A DNA stretch of 7,278 nucleotides from Xanthobacteraceae bacterium (GCA_019746355.1 JAIESC010000302.1:1-7278), one strand, 5' to 3'; shown: positions 1-6,162, counted from the first letter of the stretch. The notes: generated by a model not told the origin, from the letters alone. A program made the numbers and translations.

Positions 1-74
1 TCATGGTCAGAGGCCTTACTCAGTTCCACGCCATCAAGCATGGCTGGAGACTCCGAAATGTGTGAATCTCGTAG

Positions 75-164
75 CTTTCAGGGGGAGGGAGTTCACCGCC
101 TGCGTCGCGCCATATGCGATTGCCCCCTTTCAGAGGGAGGGAGCGCACCGCCTGCGTTGCGCCA
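75..164. repeat. Two imperfect 38-bp direct repeats downstream of the ligase operon
   Basis: Copy one is 75-112 and copy two is 127-164. They match at 34 of 38 positions, with a 14-bp spacer, so the period is 52 bp. Each copy begins CTTTCAG, has a purine-rich GGGAGGGAG core and ends CACCGCCTGCGT-GCGCCA. The repeats lie just beyond the end of the minus-strand operon, and the last bases of copy two form the left arm of the hairpin next to the ligase stop codon. No convincing coding frame covers them. The direct repetition is seen in the sequence. That it belongs to a dispersed intergenic repeat family is inferred and untested. Confidence 0.75.
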
Positions 165-184
165 GGTCTCTATTGAGACGGCGC
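159..184 (-). terminator. Hairpin just after the ligase stop codon, possible terminator
   Basis: GCGCC (159-163) pairs with GGCGC (180-184), and inside it GTCTC (166-170) pairs with GAGAC (175-179) around a TATT loop; two bases (AG) bulge out on the left arm. The hairpin begins one base after the stop codon of the ATP-grasp gene, where the end of the three-gene minus-strand transcript is expected. There is no T-run on the minus-strand side, so it is not a textbook intrinsic terminator. It may instead act as a 3'-end stabilising structure or work with Rho. Confidence 0.45.
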
Positions 185-185
185 T

Positions 186-1217
186 CTACGCGCCGATGCC
201 GCCGGCCTTGGCCCGGGCGATGCCGAGCGCGATGATACGGTTGAGCAGGTCGGGATATTTTATGCCGTCGTGCTGCGCCGAACGGGCGAATTCCTCGACC
301 TTGGCGATTTCCGGATTGGGATTGGCCTCGATGAAATAGGGCGTGCCGTCGGGCGCGAGCCGGAAGTCGATGCGCGCGTAGCCGTCGAGGTCGAGCGTCC
401 GGCAGATGCGCCTGACCATGCTCTGGATGCGGGCGGCGACCGGCATGGGCAGGCCCTTGGCCGGCCCCTCCTCCACGCCGTGGCGCTGCTGGTACTCGAT
501 GTCGTGCTTGACCTTCTCGGTCGCGATCGGCCGGTTGCCCTCCGCCAGCGTGCCGAACTGCAGCTCCCAGATCGGCAGCACCCGGCGGCGGTCATTGCCG
601 AGCACGCCGACGTAGATTTCCCGCCCCTCGATGTACTGCTCGGCGATCGCCGCGGTGCCGATCCGCTCGTGGATGAAGGTCACCCGCTCGGCCAGCGCCT
701 CGTCGGTCTCCACCACCGAGGCCTGGGCGATGCCCATCGAGGCGTCTTCGTTCAGGCTCTTGACGATCAGCGGCAGCGTGAGCCGCGGCGGCCGCTTGAT
801 CTTGCGCCCGATCGGGAACACCGCGAAGGCCGGCGTCGGCACGCGGTGATAGTGCACGAGCTTCTTCGCCAGGTCCTTGCCGCGCGCCAGCACCAGCCCG
901 CGCGGATTGCAGCCGGTATAGGCGACGCGGATCAGTTCGAGATAGCTCACCACGCTGTGGTCGTAGACCGCCTCGCCGTGAAACTCCTCGAGCAGGTTGA
1001 ACACCACGTGCGGCTTGAAGCTCTCCACCGCGTCGCGGATCGGCCTGAGCTCGTTGCTGACACCGAGCGGCATCACCTCGTGGCCGCTGCCGCGCAGGGT
1101 CGAAACCACGTCGTATTCGGTTTTCCAGACATTGATCTCCTCGTCGCTGAATCCTTTCAGCGATTCCGGAGGCACGAGGTCCGGGTGCGTCAGCAGCAGG
1201 ACGCGGCACGATTTCAT
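186..1217 (-). CDS. ATP-grasp ligase, D-alanine-D-alanine ligase superfamily, substrate unknown
   Basis: This 343-residue cytoplasmic protein has the layout of D-Ala-D-Ala ligase-like ATP-grasp enzymes, which use ATP to activate a carboxylate as an acyl phosphate and join it to an amine. Visible features are VFNLLEEFHGE (72-82), YTG (100-102), the ATP-contacting lysine region LIVKS (150-154), a Ser-Met-Gly loop (160-162), AEQYIEGREIYVG (192-204), and the metal-binding strand RIDF (282-285) followed by EANPNP (297-302). Key acidic and Asn residues are D284, E297 and N299. The start is placed at the ATG at 1217 because it overlaps the upstream peptidase stop as ATGA, implying translational coupling; an in-frame GTG at 1229 would add four residues. 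It is the last gene of a transporter-peptidase-ligase operon. Housekeeping Ddl usually sits among mur/fts genes, so this context points to a different substrate, perhaps a dipeptide or amino-acid conjugate. The family is well supported; the substrate is unknown. Confidence 0.9.
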   Translation of the reverse strand: MKSCRVLLLTHPDLVPPESLKGFSDEEINVWKTEYDVVSTLRGSGHEVMPLGVSNELRPIRDAVESFKPHVVFNLLEEFHGEAVYDHSVVSYLELIRVAYTGCNPRGLVLARGKDLAKKLVHYHRVPTPAFAVFPIGRKIKRPPRLTLPLIVKSLNEDASMGIAQASVVETDEALAERVTFIHERIGTAAIAEQYIEGREIYVGVLGNDRRRVLPIWELQFGTLAEGNRPIATEKVKHDIEYQQRHGVEEGPAKGLPMPVAARIQSMVRRICRTLDLDGYARIDFRLAPDGTPYFIEANPNPEIAKVEEFARSAQHDGIKYPDLLNRIIALGIARAKAGGIGA

Positions 1218-2299
1218 AGCGCGACCCACTGCCGCCGCAGCGGGCTGTAGAGCGAGTGCACGGTCTTGGCGGTGAGCAGGATCAGGAAATCGGTCCGCAA
1301 TTGACGGTCCGCGCCCGCCGCGCGCAGCTTCATCTCACGGCAGCGCTCGATCATCGCATCGAGCACGGTGTCGAGCGTGAGCTGGTATTCGCCGGTCCAT
1401 TTCGAGATCAGCCGGCGGAATTCGGCGCGGTGACGGCGGATGAAGTTCGCGGCCGGCAGCGAGTGGCGGTGGCGCGGATCGCTGGAGAAGATCCGCATCA
1501 GGTCGCGGTCGTAAGCGCGCGGCGTGTCCACCGAATAGTGCTGCAGCTTCTTGCGGTAATGTTCGCCCAGCGTCGTGCGCAGCGACCGCAGCGGCTCGAG
1601 CTCCTTGCGCTGCTTCACCACCTGCCTGCGTTCGCCGATCTCGGCCATCAGCTCGTCCACGTATTGCAACTTCTTCAGGGCCGGCCAGCCTTCGTATCGC
1701 TTGCGCCAGTTCGATCGCGGCGTGAGCCACACGGCGAACGTCTCGGCGAAATCCTCATCCGGATGACTTTGCGCGTACCATAGCCGCAAATGTTGAACAA
1801 AATTCCTGCTGGCCGGATCGGGCCGGTAATAGCTCGGATATCGTGTCGACGAGCGGCCGAACAGCCGGCGCCAGCGCCGATCGCGGTGCAGGGCATAAGC
1901 ATGCTGGATCACATGGCCGGTTTCATGGCGAAGGATGCGCATGCATTCGGCGTGCGTGCCGCCCTCCACGTCGATGATCATCTTGCGCTCGAGCCGCATC
2001 AGCCGCGGATGCGCAAGATAAAATGGAATCGCGATGCCCGGCGTGTTGGACGGGCTGAACCATTCGCTCGACAGCCAGGCATGCGGCCGCACCGGGATGC
2101 CGCGCTCGGCCAGTTCCTGATTGAGCTCACGCACGCAGTCGGCGAGCCAGGTCTGACGCCAGCCGAGCTTGAGATCCTTGAAGCGCAGCTGCATGAGCCG
2201 CTCGTCGGACCAGTTGGCCCAACGCTTGCGGGCACTCCGGCTTGCCGGTTTGCGTCGGTCGGCTTTGGCCTTGCGGCGTCGTGCTTTTCGTTTTGCCAT
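1214..2299 (-). CDS. Putative zinc metallopeptidase (HETGH), Peptidase_Mx-like
   Basis: This is a 361-residue protein with a zinc-protease motif HETGH (125-129) inside RILRHETGHVIQH. It is followed about 55 residues later by HPDEDFAETFAVW (179-191), where E186 is a plausible third zinc ligand, as in gluzincin-type peptidases. Known background: the HExxH plus (D/E)xxAExxA arrangement resembles the uncharacterised putative zinc-binding metallopeptidase family (Peptidase_Mx). The first 26 residues are extremely rich in Arg and Lys and are not a signal peptide, so the protein should be cytoplasmic, possibly touching nucleic acid or membrane. The C-terminal half (about 200-361) is helical-looking, charged and without a recognised domain. 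It starts at an ATG 23 bp after the MFS stop codon, and its TGA overlaps the ligase ATG by four bases. The substrate is unknown; genetic coupling to an amide-bond-forming ligase suggests it may trim or hydrolyse a related peptide. Confidence 0.85.
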   Translation of the reverse strand: MAKRKARRRKAKADRRKPASRSARKRWANWSDERLMQLRFKDLKLGWRQTWLADCVRELNQELAERGIPVRPHAWLSSEWFSPSNTPGIAIPFYLAHPRLMRLERKMIIDVEGGTHAECMRILRHETGHVIQHAYALHRDRRWRRLFGRSSTRYPSYYRPDPASRNFVQHLRLWYAQSHPDEDFAETFAVWLTPRSNWRKRYEGWPALKKLQYVDELMAEIGERRQVVKQRKELEPLRSLRTTLGEHYRKKLQHYSVDTPRAYDRDLMRIFSSDPRHRHSLPAANFIRRHRAEFRRLISKWTGEYQLTLDTVLDAMIERCREMKLRAAGADRQLRTDFLILLTAKTVHSLYSPLRRQWVAL

Positions 2300-2322
2300 G
2301 ACGGTTCAGCCCCCGAAACCTG

Positions 2323-3681
2323 TCACGAAACCCCTGTGAGCGTACGCGACTGCCACAGCGACGCCCGCCAGCGTACGGCGATCAGCACCGTGAACGCGAG
2401 CCCGACGATGGCATAGAGCGAGGCGGTGGCACGGTAGCCGATCAGGCCGATCAGCAGCCCGGCAATCAGCAGGCCCAGCGGCAGGCTGTAGATCGCGAGC
2501 ATCCGCACGCCCATGATCCGGCCGCGGTAGCGCGGCTCCGACGCGCTGAGCAGGATCACCGTGTGGCACACCATGGTCAGGCTCTGCGCAAAGCCGCACA
2601 GGAGCAGCATCACAATGCCGGACTCGAGCGTCGTCATCTGGGCGAACACCAGCACCAGAATGTGCCAGATCACCGCGGCGACGATCATGATCTTCGCCAG
2701 CTCGGTCCGCATGCCGGAGCGCGTCATGCCGATCGAGCCGATTAAGGCGCCGATCGCCCCGCTCGCGACCAGGTAGCCCAGGCCGGTCTGGTCGGTGTGG
2801 AAGATGTCGCGGGCGGCGTAGGGCATCAGGCCGTTGGTCAGCGGAAACACCGCGAAGTTGAATAGGAATGCATACCAGACAATGGCGAGCAGCCGCGGCG
2901 TGTTCCAGACCAGCACCAGGCCTTCCCACAGCTCGCGCCACGGCGAGGGCTTGGGTTCGTTCTTGGGTTCGTTCTTGGGTTCGTTCTTGAGCTCGGCCTT
3001 GAGCTCGTTCTTGGGCTCGCCGTCCTGCTCTGCGGCAGCCGCCTGCACCGCGCCCGGCACCAGCGCATTCCAGGTCAGGATCGCGCCAAGCAGGTAGAAC
3101 GCCGTGATCACCACGTAGGTCGGGCCGATGCCGATCACCGCGAACATGCCGGCACCGGTCAGCGCGCCGCAGATGCGCGCCGTGTCGGTGGTGGTGCGGG
3201 CGATGCCCATGGCCGCGGTCAGCGTCGCCGGCGGCATGGTGTCGGCGATCAGCGCGCCGCGCAGCCCCATGTCGGACGGCCGCACCAGCCCGGTGAGCGC
3301 TGCCAGAACCAGCACGACCTCCGGCCGGAGCGTCCCGGTGAAGGCGAGCGTCATCAGGATGCCGGCGACCACGGCGTAGCCCGCCCGCATCGACGACAGC
3401 ATGACGCGGTGGCCGATCCGGTCGCTCCAGACCCCGATCAGCGGGGCGATCAGCGTGCCGCCGTACAGCAGCGCGCCGAATATCGTCAGCATCAGCACCG
3501 AATTGGTCTCGACCAGCACGTACCAGCCGAGCACCAGCGTCTCCATCTCGAACGCCCAGGACGTCAGCAGGTCTGCCGGCCACTGGAAGCGATAGCTGCG
3601 GATGCGAAATGGGGCGAGCGCGCCGATCGAGGGCATTTCGAGGAGGGGTCCCGGCAGGATCGAGAAAACCTGCCCGACCAT
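2323..3681 (-). CDS. Major facilitator superfamily transporter, probable exporter (MFS_3/EntS-like)
   Basis: This 452-residue inner-membrane permease has about twelve hydrophobic segments, in two blocks separated by a charged central loop. The MFS signature between helices 2 and 3 is visible as GVWSDRIGHR (83-92). The layout, with the PFRIRSYRFQW start before the first helix, resembles the EntS/MFS_3 group, many of which export small molecules; the export role is inferred. The central cytoplasmic loop carries six four-residue repeats of the form xE(P/L)K (221-244). The ATG at 3681 is chosen because an AGGG Shine-Dalgarno-like stretch lies six bases upstream. An ATG at 3636 would give 437 residues and still keep all helices; the frame also stays open to a GTG at 3828, but that extension is hydrophilic and looks non-coding. 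It is the first gene of the operon with the metallopeptidase and ATP-grasp ligase, so its cargo may be their product or substrate. Confidence 0.88.
   Translation of the reverse strand: MVGQVFSILPGPLLEMPSIGALAPFRIRSYRFQWPADLLTSWAFEMETLVLGWYVLVETNSVLMLTIFGALLYGGTLIAPLIGVWSDRIGHRVMLSSMRAGYAVVAGILMTLAFTGTLRPEVVLVLAALTGLVRPSDMGLRGALIADTMPPATLTAAMGIARTTTDTARICGALTGAGMFAVIGIGPTYVVITAFYLLGAILTWNALVPGAVQAAAAEQDGEPKNELKAELKNEPKNEPKNEPKPSPWRELWEGLVLVWNTPRLLAIVWYAFLFNFAVFPLTNGLMPYAARDIFHTDQTGLGYLVASGAIGALIGSIGMTRSGMRTELAKIMIVAAVIWHILVLVFAQMTTLESGIVMLLLCGFAQSLTMVCHTVILLSASEPRYRGRIMGVRMLAIYSLPLGLLIAGLLIGLIGYRATASLYAIVGLAFTVLIAVRWRASLWQSRTLTGVS
2950..3021 (-). repeat. Six 12-bp tandem repeats inside the MFS gene
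   Basis: Read on the minus strand, six in-frame 12-bp units encode GEPK, NELK, AELK, NEPK, NEPK and NEPK. The last three units are identical at the DNA level (AACGAACCCAAG), which points to recent duplication by slippage or unequal exchange. Because the unit is a multiple of three, a gain or loss keeps the reading frame. The repeats fall in the cytoplasmic loop between the two six-helix halves of the transporter, where length variation is normally tolerated. Confidence 0.9.
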
Positions 3682-3694
3682 AGCAAACCCTGAC

Positions 3695-3735
3695 CGGGAA
3701 ACAGGCAGATCGGCGGCCGTCCTGTGGGTTTCCCG
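3695..3735 (-). promoter_or_regulatory. Inverted repeat in the MFS leader
   Basis: CGGGAAAC (3695-3702) pairs with GTTTCCCG (3728-3735), and AGG (3703-3705) can pair with CCT (3721-3723) if four bases on the right arm bulge out. In the minus-strand transcript this hairpin would end 13 bases before the MFS start codon at 3681, beside the presumed ribosome-binding site. It could be an operator or a leader structure affecting translation. The complementarity is seen; any function is inferred. Confidence 0.4.
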
Positions 3736-3855
3736 CTGAAAACTCAGGCGAACTTCCGGGCTCCGATCCGTTGCCAAAATTGCCGTGTCCGCCGGAACCC
3801 CGATTGGCGCCGGGCGTTGATGGCACACGAAGCGACGGGCCGGCTTCAGCGGCCT

Positions 3856-3868
3856 GTTTCCTGGAAAC
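3856..3868. promoter_or_regulatory. Perfect 13-bp palindrome, possible operator
   Basis: GTTTCC, one central T, then GGAAAC form a perfect dyad 30 bases upstream of the start codon of the small secreted protein. It uses the same six-base half-site as the inverted repeat at 3695-3735 near the divergent MFS start. This suggests one regulator or one structural motif serving both sides of the 217-bp spacer. No convincing sigma-70 promoter was recognised in this spacer. Confidence 0.4.
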
Positions 3869-3881
3869 CGATCGCGTGGTC

Positions 3882-3888
3882 AGGGGAG
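3882..3888 (+). promoter_or_regulatory. Ribosome-binding site of the small secreted protein
   Basis: AGGGGAG lies ten bases before the ATG at 3899. It is a good purine-rich Shine-Dalgarno match, and it is the main evidence that the short plus-strand gene is translated from this start. Confidence 0.6.
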
Positions 3889-3898
3889 TAGCCAGATC

Positions 3899-4216
3899 AT
3901 GGCCGCGAACTCGCATATCCGCGTGGGCGTCCTGGGCGCATTGGCGCTGACGGCCGCAACGATCGTCGCGCTGCCGGTGGCAAAGGCGATCGACGCCGTG
4001 ACGCTGACGCCTGCGCCGCAGGTCAAGGTCAACCGTGCCGCCAAGGGAGACTTGCTGGCGGTTCGGCGGACCGTCCCGAAACAGACCCCGGAGCAGGCGA
4101 TCCGCAAGCCTTCCGGGCCGAACCAAAAGCAGCGGATCATGGACGGCTGCGACCCGCTGTTCAGCCCGGTCACCACGCCGTCGATGGCCCACATCCCGGG
4201 ACGATGCGTCGGGTGA
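3899..4216 (+). CDS. Small secreted protein of unknown function
   Basis: This gene encodes 105 residues and I do not recognise a named family. The N-terminus is a clear Sec signal peptide: a short start with H6 and R8, a hydrophobic core at about 9-27, and an AKA signal-peptidase site (28-30). The mature product of about 75 residues is basic and rich in Pro, Lys and Arg. It ends in a segment that looks conserved, GCDPLFSPVTTPSMAH (83-98) followed by GRCVG (101-105). The only two cysteines of the mature protein, C84 and C103, could form a disulfide in the periplasm. Support for a real gene comes from the AGGGGAG ribosome site, the signal peptide and the strong hairpin 21 bp beyond the stop. 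It is a single-gene unit, divergent from the MFS operon and convergent with the amino-acid binding protein. The periplasm or cell exterior is the likely location. Confidence 0.78.
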   Translation: MAANSHIRVGVLGALALTAATIVALPVAKAIDAVTLTPAPQVKVNRAAKGDLLAVRRTVPKQTPEQAIRKPSGPNQKQRIMDGCDPLFSPVTTPSMAHIPGRCVG

Positions 4217-4237
4217 TGCAAGTCGACGTCATTTGAA

Positions 4238-4269
4238 TCAACAGGGCGGCCTCACGGCCGCCCTGTTGA
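4238..4269. terminator. Strong hairpin between convergent genes, probable bidirectional terminator
   Basis: The arms 4238-4251 (TCAACAGGGCGGCC) and 4256-4269 are perfect reverse complements over 14 bp, with a four-base TCAC loop. It sits between the stop of the small secreted protein (4216) and the stop of the amino-acid binding protein (4286), so it can end both transcripts. A GACGTC palindrome lies on each side (4225-4230 and 4268-4273). Neither strand has a long T-run after the stem, which weakens the intrinsic-terminator reading but not the structure itself. Confidence 0.8.
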
Positions 4270-4285
4270 CGTCAAAGCGGAGAGA

Positions 4286-5335
4286 TCAGCGGATCGGCGG
4301 CGCGTAGAGAATGCCGCCGGAGTTCCAGAGCTGGTTCAACCCGCGCGGGATGCCGAGCGGCGAGCCAGTGCCGACGTTGCGCTCGTAGACCTCGCCGTAG
4401 TTGCCGACATGGCGGATGATCCGCGCCGCCCAGTCCTTGTTCAAACCGAGCCACTCGCCGTACTCGCCCTCGGTGCCGACAAAGCGCTTCACGTCGGGCT
4501 TGGTCGACTTCATCGCCTCGCCGATGTTCTTCGAATCGATGCCGAGCTCCTCGGCATTGATCATCGCGAACAGCGTCCATTTGACGATCAGAAGCCAGTC
4601 GTCGTCCTTCTGCCGCACCACCGGCGACAGCGGCTCCTTGGAGATGACGTCGGCGAGGATCTCGTTGTCGTTGGGCCTGCCGAGCTTCAGCCGCAGCGCA
4701 TAGAGCTGCGACACGTCCGCCGTCATCACGTCGCACTGCCCGCCTTCGTAGGCTTTGAACATCTCGTCGAGCGAGGGGTACTTCTTGACCTCGTACTTCA
4801 TGTTGTTGGCGCGGAAGTAGTCGCCCAGATTGAGCTCGGTCGTCGTGTCGGTCTGCACGCAGACCTTGCTGCCGTCGAGCTCGAGCGCGGACGTCTTGTT
4901 GTTGGCGCGCGGCACCATGAAGCCCTGGCCGTCGTAATAAGAGACGCCGGCGAAATGCAGGTAGTATTCGGTCTCGCGCGACATGGTCCAGGTCGAGTTG
5001 CGCGCCAGCACGTCAATCTTGCGCTTGCCGAGCTCGTCGAACCGTTCCTTGGCGTCGAGCGGCACGAACACGACCTTCTTCGGGTCGTCGAACACCGCCG
5101 CGGCGATGGCGCGGCAGAAATCGACGTCGAAGCCCGACCAGTTGCCCTGCGCGTCCTTTGCCGAAAAGCCGGGCAGGCCGGTGTTGACGCCGCAATGCAC
5201 CGCGCCGCGCCGCTCGGTGCGCTTGAGCGTGCGGGTGTCGTAACGCTCGTAGGCGAAGGCCGCGACGCCGACGCCGACGGCGACCACGCAGCCGACCAGC
5301 AGGCCGGTCGCAAAATTACGTCCGAAGAATGCCAT
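4286..5335 (-). CDS. Amino-acid ABC transporter periplasmic binding protein, AapJ/BztA type
   Basis: This 349-residue protein is a family-3 extracellular solute-binding protein. In the AapJQMP and Bzt systems such proteins capture L-amino acids in the periplasm and deliver them to a QM-type permease. Residues 9-28 are a hydrophobic export signal with a possible AFA cleavage site (26-28), though it could remain as a membrane anchor. Features typical of the AapJ/BztA group are CGVNTGLPGFSA near residue 48, GFDVDFCRAIAAAVF, DVLARNSTWT, FAGVSYYDGQGFMV, CVQTDTTTELNLGDYFRAN and ISKEPLSPVVRQ. The length fits the family. The start has a strong GGGGGAGGGG ribosome site just upstream. The gene begins 24 bp after the L,D-transpeptidase stop, so the two are probably co-transcribed. 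No permease or ATPase gene follows: the next gene is convergent, so this is an orphan binding protein that must share a transporter encoded elsewhere or serve in sensing. Confidence 0.93.
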   Translation of the reverse strand: MAFFGRNFATGLLVGCVVAVGVGVAAFAYERYDTRTLKRTERRGAVHCGVNTGLPGFSAKDAQGNWSGFDVDFCRAIAAAVFDDPKKVVFVPLDAKERFDELGKRKIDVLARNSTWTMSRETEYYLHFAGVSYYDGQGFMVPRANNKTSALELDGSKVCVQTDTTTELNLGDYFRANNMKYEVKKYPSLDEMFKAYEGGQCDVMTADVSQLYALRLKLGRPNDNEILADVISKEPLSPVVRQKDDDWLLIVKWTLFAMINAEELGIDSKNIGEAMKSTKPDVKRFVGTEGEYGEWLGLNKDWAARIIRHVGNYGEVYERNVGTGSPLGIPRGLNQLWNSGGILYAPPIR

Positions 5336-5359
5336 GAAACCCCTCCCCCGACGCAGCGA

Positions 5360-5968
5360 TCAGACTTCCGGCCGCTGCCGGATGATCACCTTGGTCCCGA
5401 CCGGAATGCGCTCGTAGAGATCGCTGACGTCGGGATTGGTCAGGCGGAAGCACCCGGACGACACCGCGCTGCCGATGGTCTGCGGCTGGTTGGTGCCGTG
5501 GATGCGGTACACGGTGGTACCGAGATAAAGCGCGCGCGCGCCCATCGGATTGCCGGGACCGCCGGCCATGAAGCGCGGCAGATAGGGCTGGCGCTCGATC
5601 ATCTCCGCCGGCGGCGTCCAGTCCGGCCATTCCTGCTTGCGCGTGATCGTGACGAGCCCCTGCCAGCGGAAGCCGTCGCGGCCGACGCCAATGCCGTAGC
5701 GCAGCGCCCGGCCGCCCGGCTGGACCACATAGAGATAGCGCTCGTGCGACTGGACGATGATCGTCCCGGGCGCCTCGTTGGTGCGGTAGAACACCACGGT
5801 CTTCTGCCACCTCGGATCGAGTTGCTCGTCGCCCGCATTCGGGACGTGACCCGGCTGATCGCCGGGGTCGCCTCGGGTTGGCGACCAAGCCTGCGCCCCA
5901 GCCTGAGAGCTGGCGAGCGCGGCAACCATCGCAATCTGGAGAGCAAGGAAAAAACGAAGCAGCGTCAT
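5360..5968 (-). CDS. Periplasmic L,D-transpeptidase (YkuD/ErfK family)
   Basis: This 202-residue secreted enzyme should form 3-3 cross-links in peptidoglycan, or attach proteins to it, by transferring a tetrapeptide stem through a catalytic cysteine. The signal peptide covers about residues 1-27, with AGA (23-25) or AQA (25-27) as cleavage options. The YkuD domain runs from about 60 to the end and contains the hallmark HGTN (157-160) and SSGCFRLTN (171-179), giving catalytic H157 and C173 with R175. YLGTTVYRIHGTN and the start IIVQSHERYLYVV also fit the family. The ATG at 5968 is preferred because it begins the signal peptide and has AAGGGA eight bases upstream; the frame stays open to 6049, but that would put a hydrophilic stretch before the signal. 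It probably forms a two-gene operon with the downstream amino-acid binding protein. The class is near certain; whether it cross-links, anchors proteins or acts otherwise cannot be told from sequence. Confidence 0.93.
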   Translation of the reverse strand: MTLLRFFLALQIAMVAALASSQAGAQAWSPTRGDPGDQPGHVPNAGDEQLDPRWQKTVVFYRTNEAPGTIIVQSHERYLYVVQPGGRALRYGIGVGRDGFRWQGLVTITRKQEWPDWTPPAEMIERQPYLPRFMAGGPGNPMGARALYLGTTVYRIHGTNQPQTIGSAVSSGCFRLTNPDVSDLYERIPVGTKVIIRQRPEV

Positions 5969-6040
5969 CGCAACATTCCCTTTGTTGAATGCCCCGCCGC
6001 GTCGGGCCCCCGACGCAGTGCCACCCCTCTGCCCAGAAAC

Positions 6041-6069
6041 CATAAACACCGAGTTTCGGCCGTCGGCAA
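6041..6069 (-). promoter_or_regulatory. Candidate sigma-70-like promoter for the L,D-transpeptidase operon
   Basis: On the minus strand TTGCCG (6069-6064) is followed, after a 17-bp spacer, by TTTATG (6046-6041), about 73 bp before the transpeptidase ATG. Both boxes are partial matches to TTGACA and TATAAT with the ideal spacing. In a GC-rich genome such matches are weak evidence. Confidence 0.3.
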
Positions 6070-6162
6070 GTGCCCCAAGGTCCTACCGCATTTGCCGCAG
6101 GAATATGTCTCCGGCTTCGTTTTCAAGCCGCGAACCGCTTGATATCGTCGTCAAACGACCGC

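Noticed and set aside
75..164. CRISPR array reading of the two 38-bp repeats
   Set aside because: There are only two imperfect copies with a 14-bp spacer and no cas gene nearby.
40..339. A 99-residue plus-strand frame covering the 38-bp repeats
   Set aside because: It runs from the repeats into the 3' end of the ligase gene on the opposite strand, without a ribosome site or protein-like pattern.
270..1250. A 326-residue plus-strand frame antisense to the ATP-grasp gene
   Set aside because: Its composition is that of a shadow frame, while the minus strand carries clear ATP-grasp motifs.
3682..3828. N-terminal extension of the MFS protein from a GTG at 3828
   Set aside because: The 49 extra residues are hydrophilic, lie across the inverted-repeat leader and do not resemble MFS N-termini. 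The ATG at 3681 or 3636 fits the first membrane helix better.
2306..4192. A 628-residue open frame on the minus strand running through the MFS gene and its upstream spacer
   Set aside because: Its translation is dominated by Arg, Ala, Gly and Asp with no domain pattern or membrane layout. The neighbouring frame gives a coherent MFS protein, so this is a GC-rich frame shadow.
5969..6049. Upstream start at 6049 for the L,D-transpeptidase
   Set aside because: It would place 27 mostly polar residues before a complete signal peptide and would begin inside the candidate promoter; the ATG at 5968 has its own ribosome site.
4409..6142. A 577-residue plus-strand open frame antisense to the binding protein and the L,D-transpeptidase
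   Set aside because: It lies opposite two well-supported genes, has low-complexity Arg/Ala/Val/His composition, and shows no recognisable motif or start signal.
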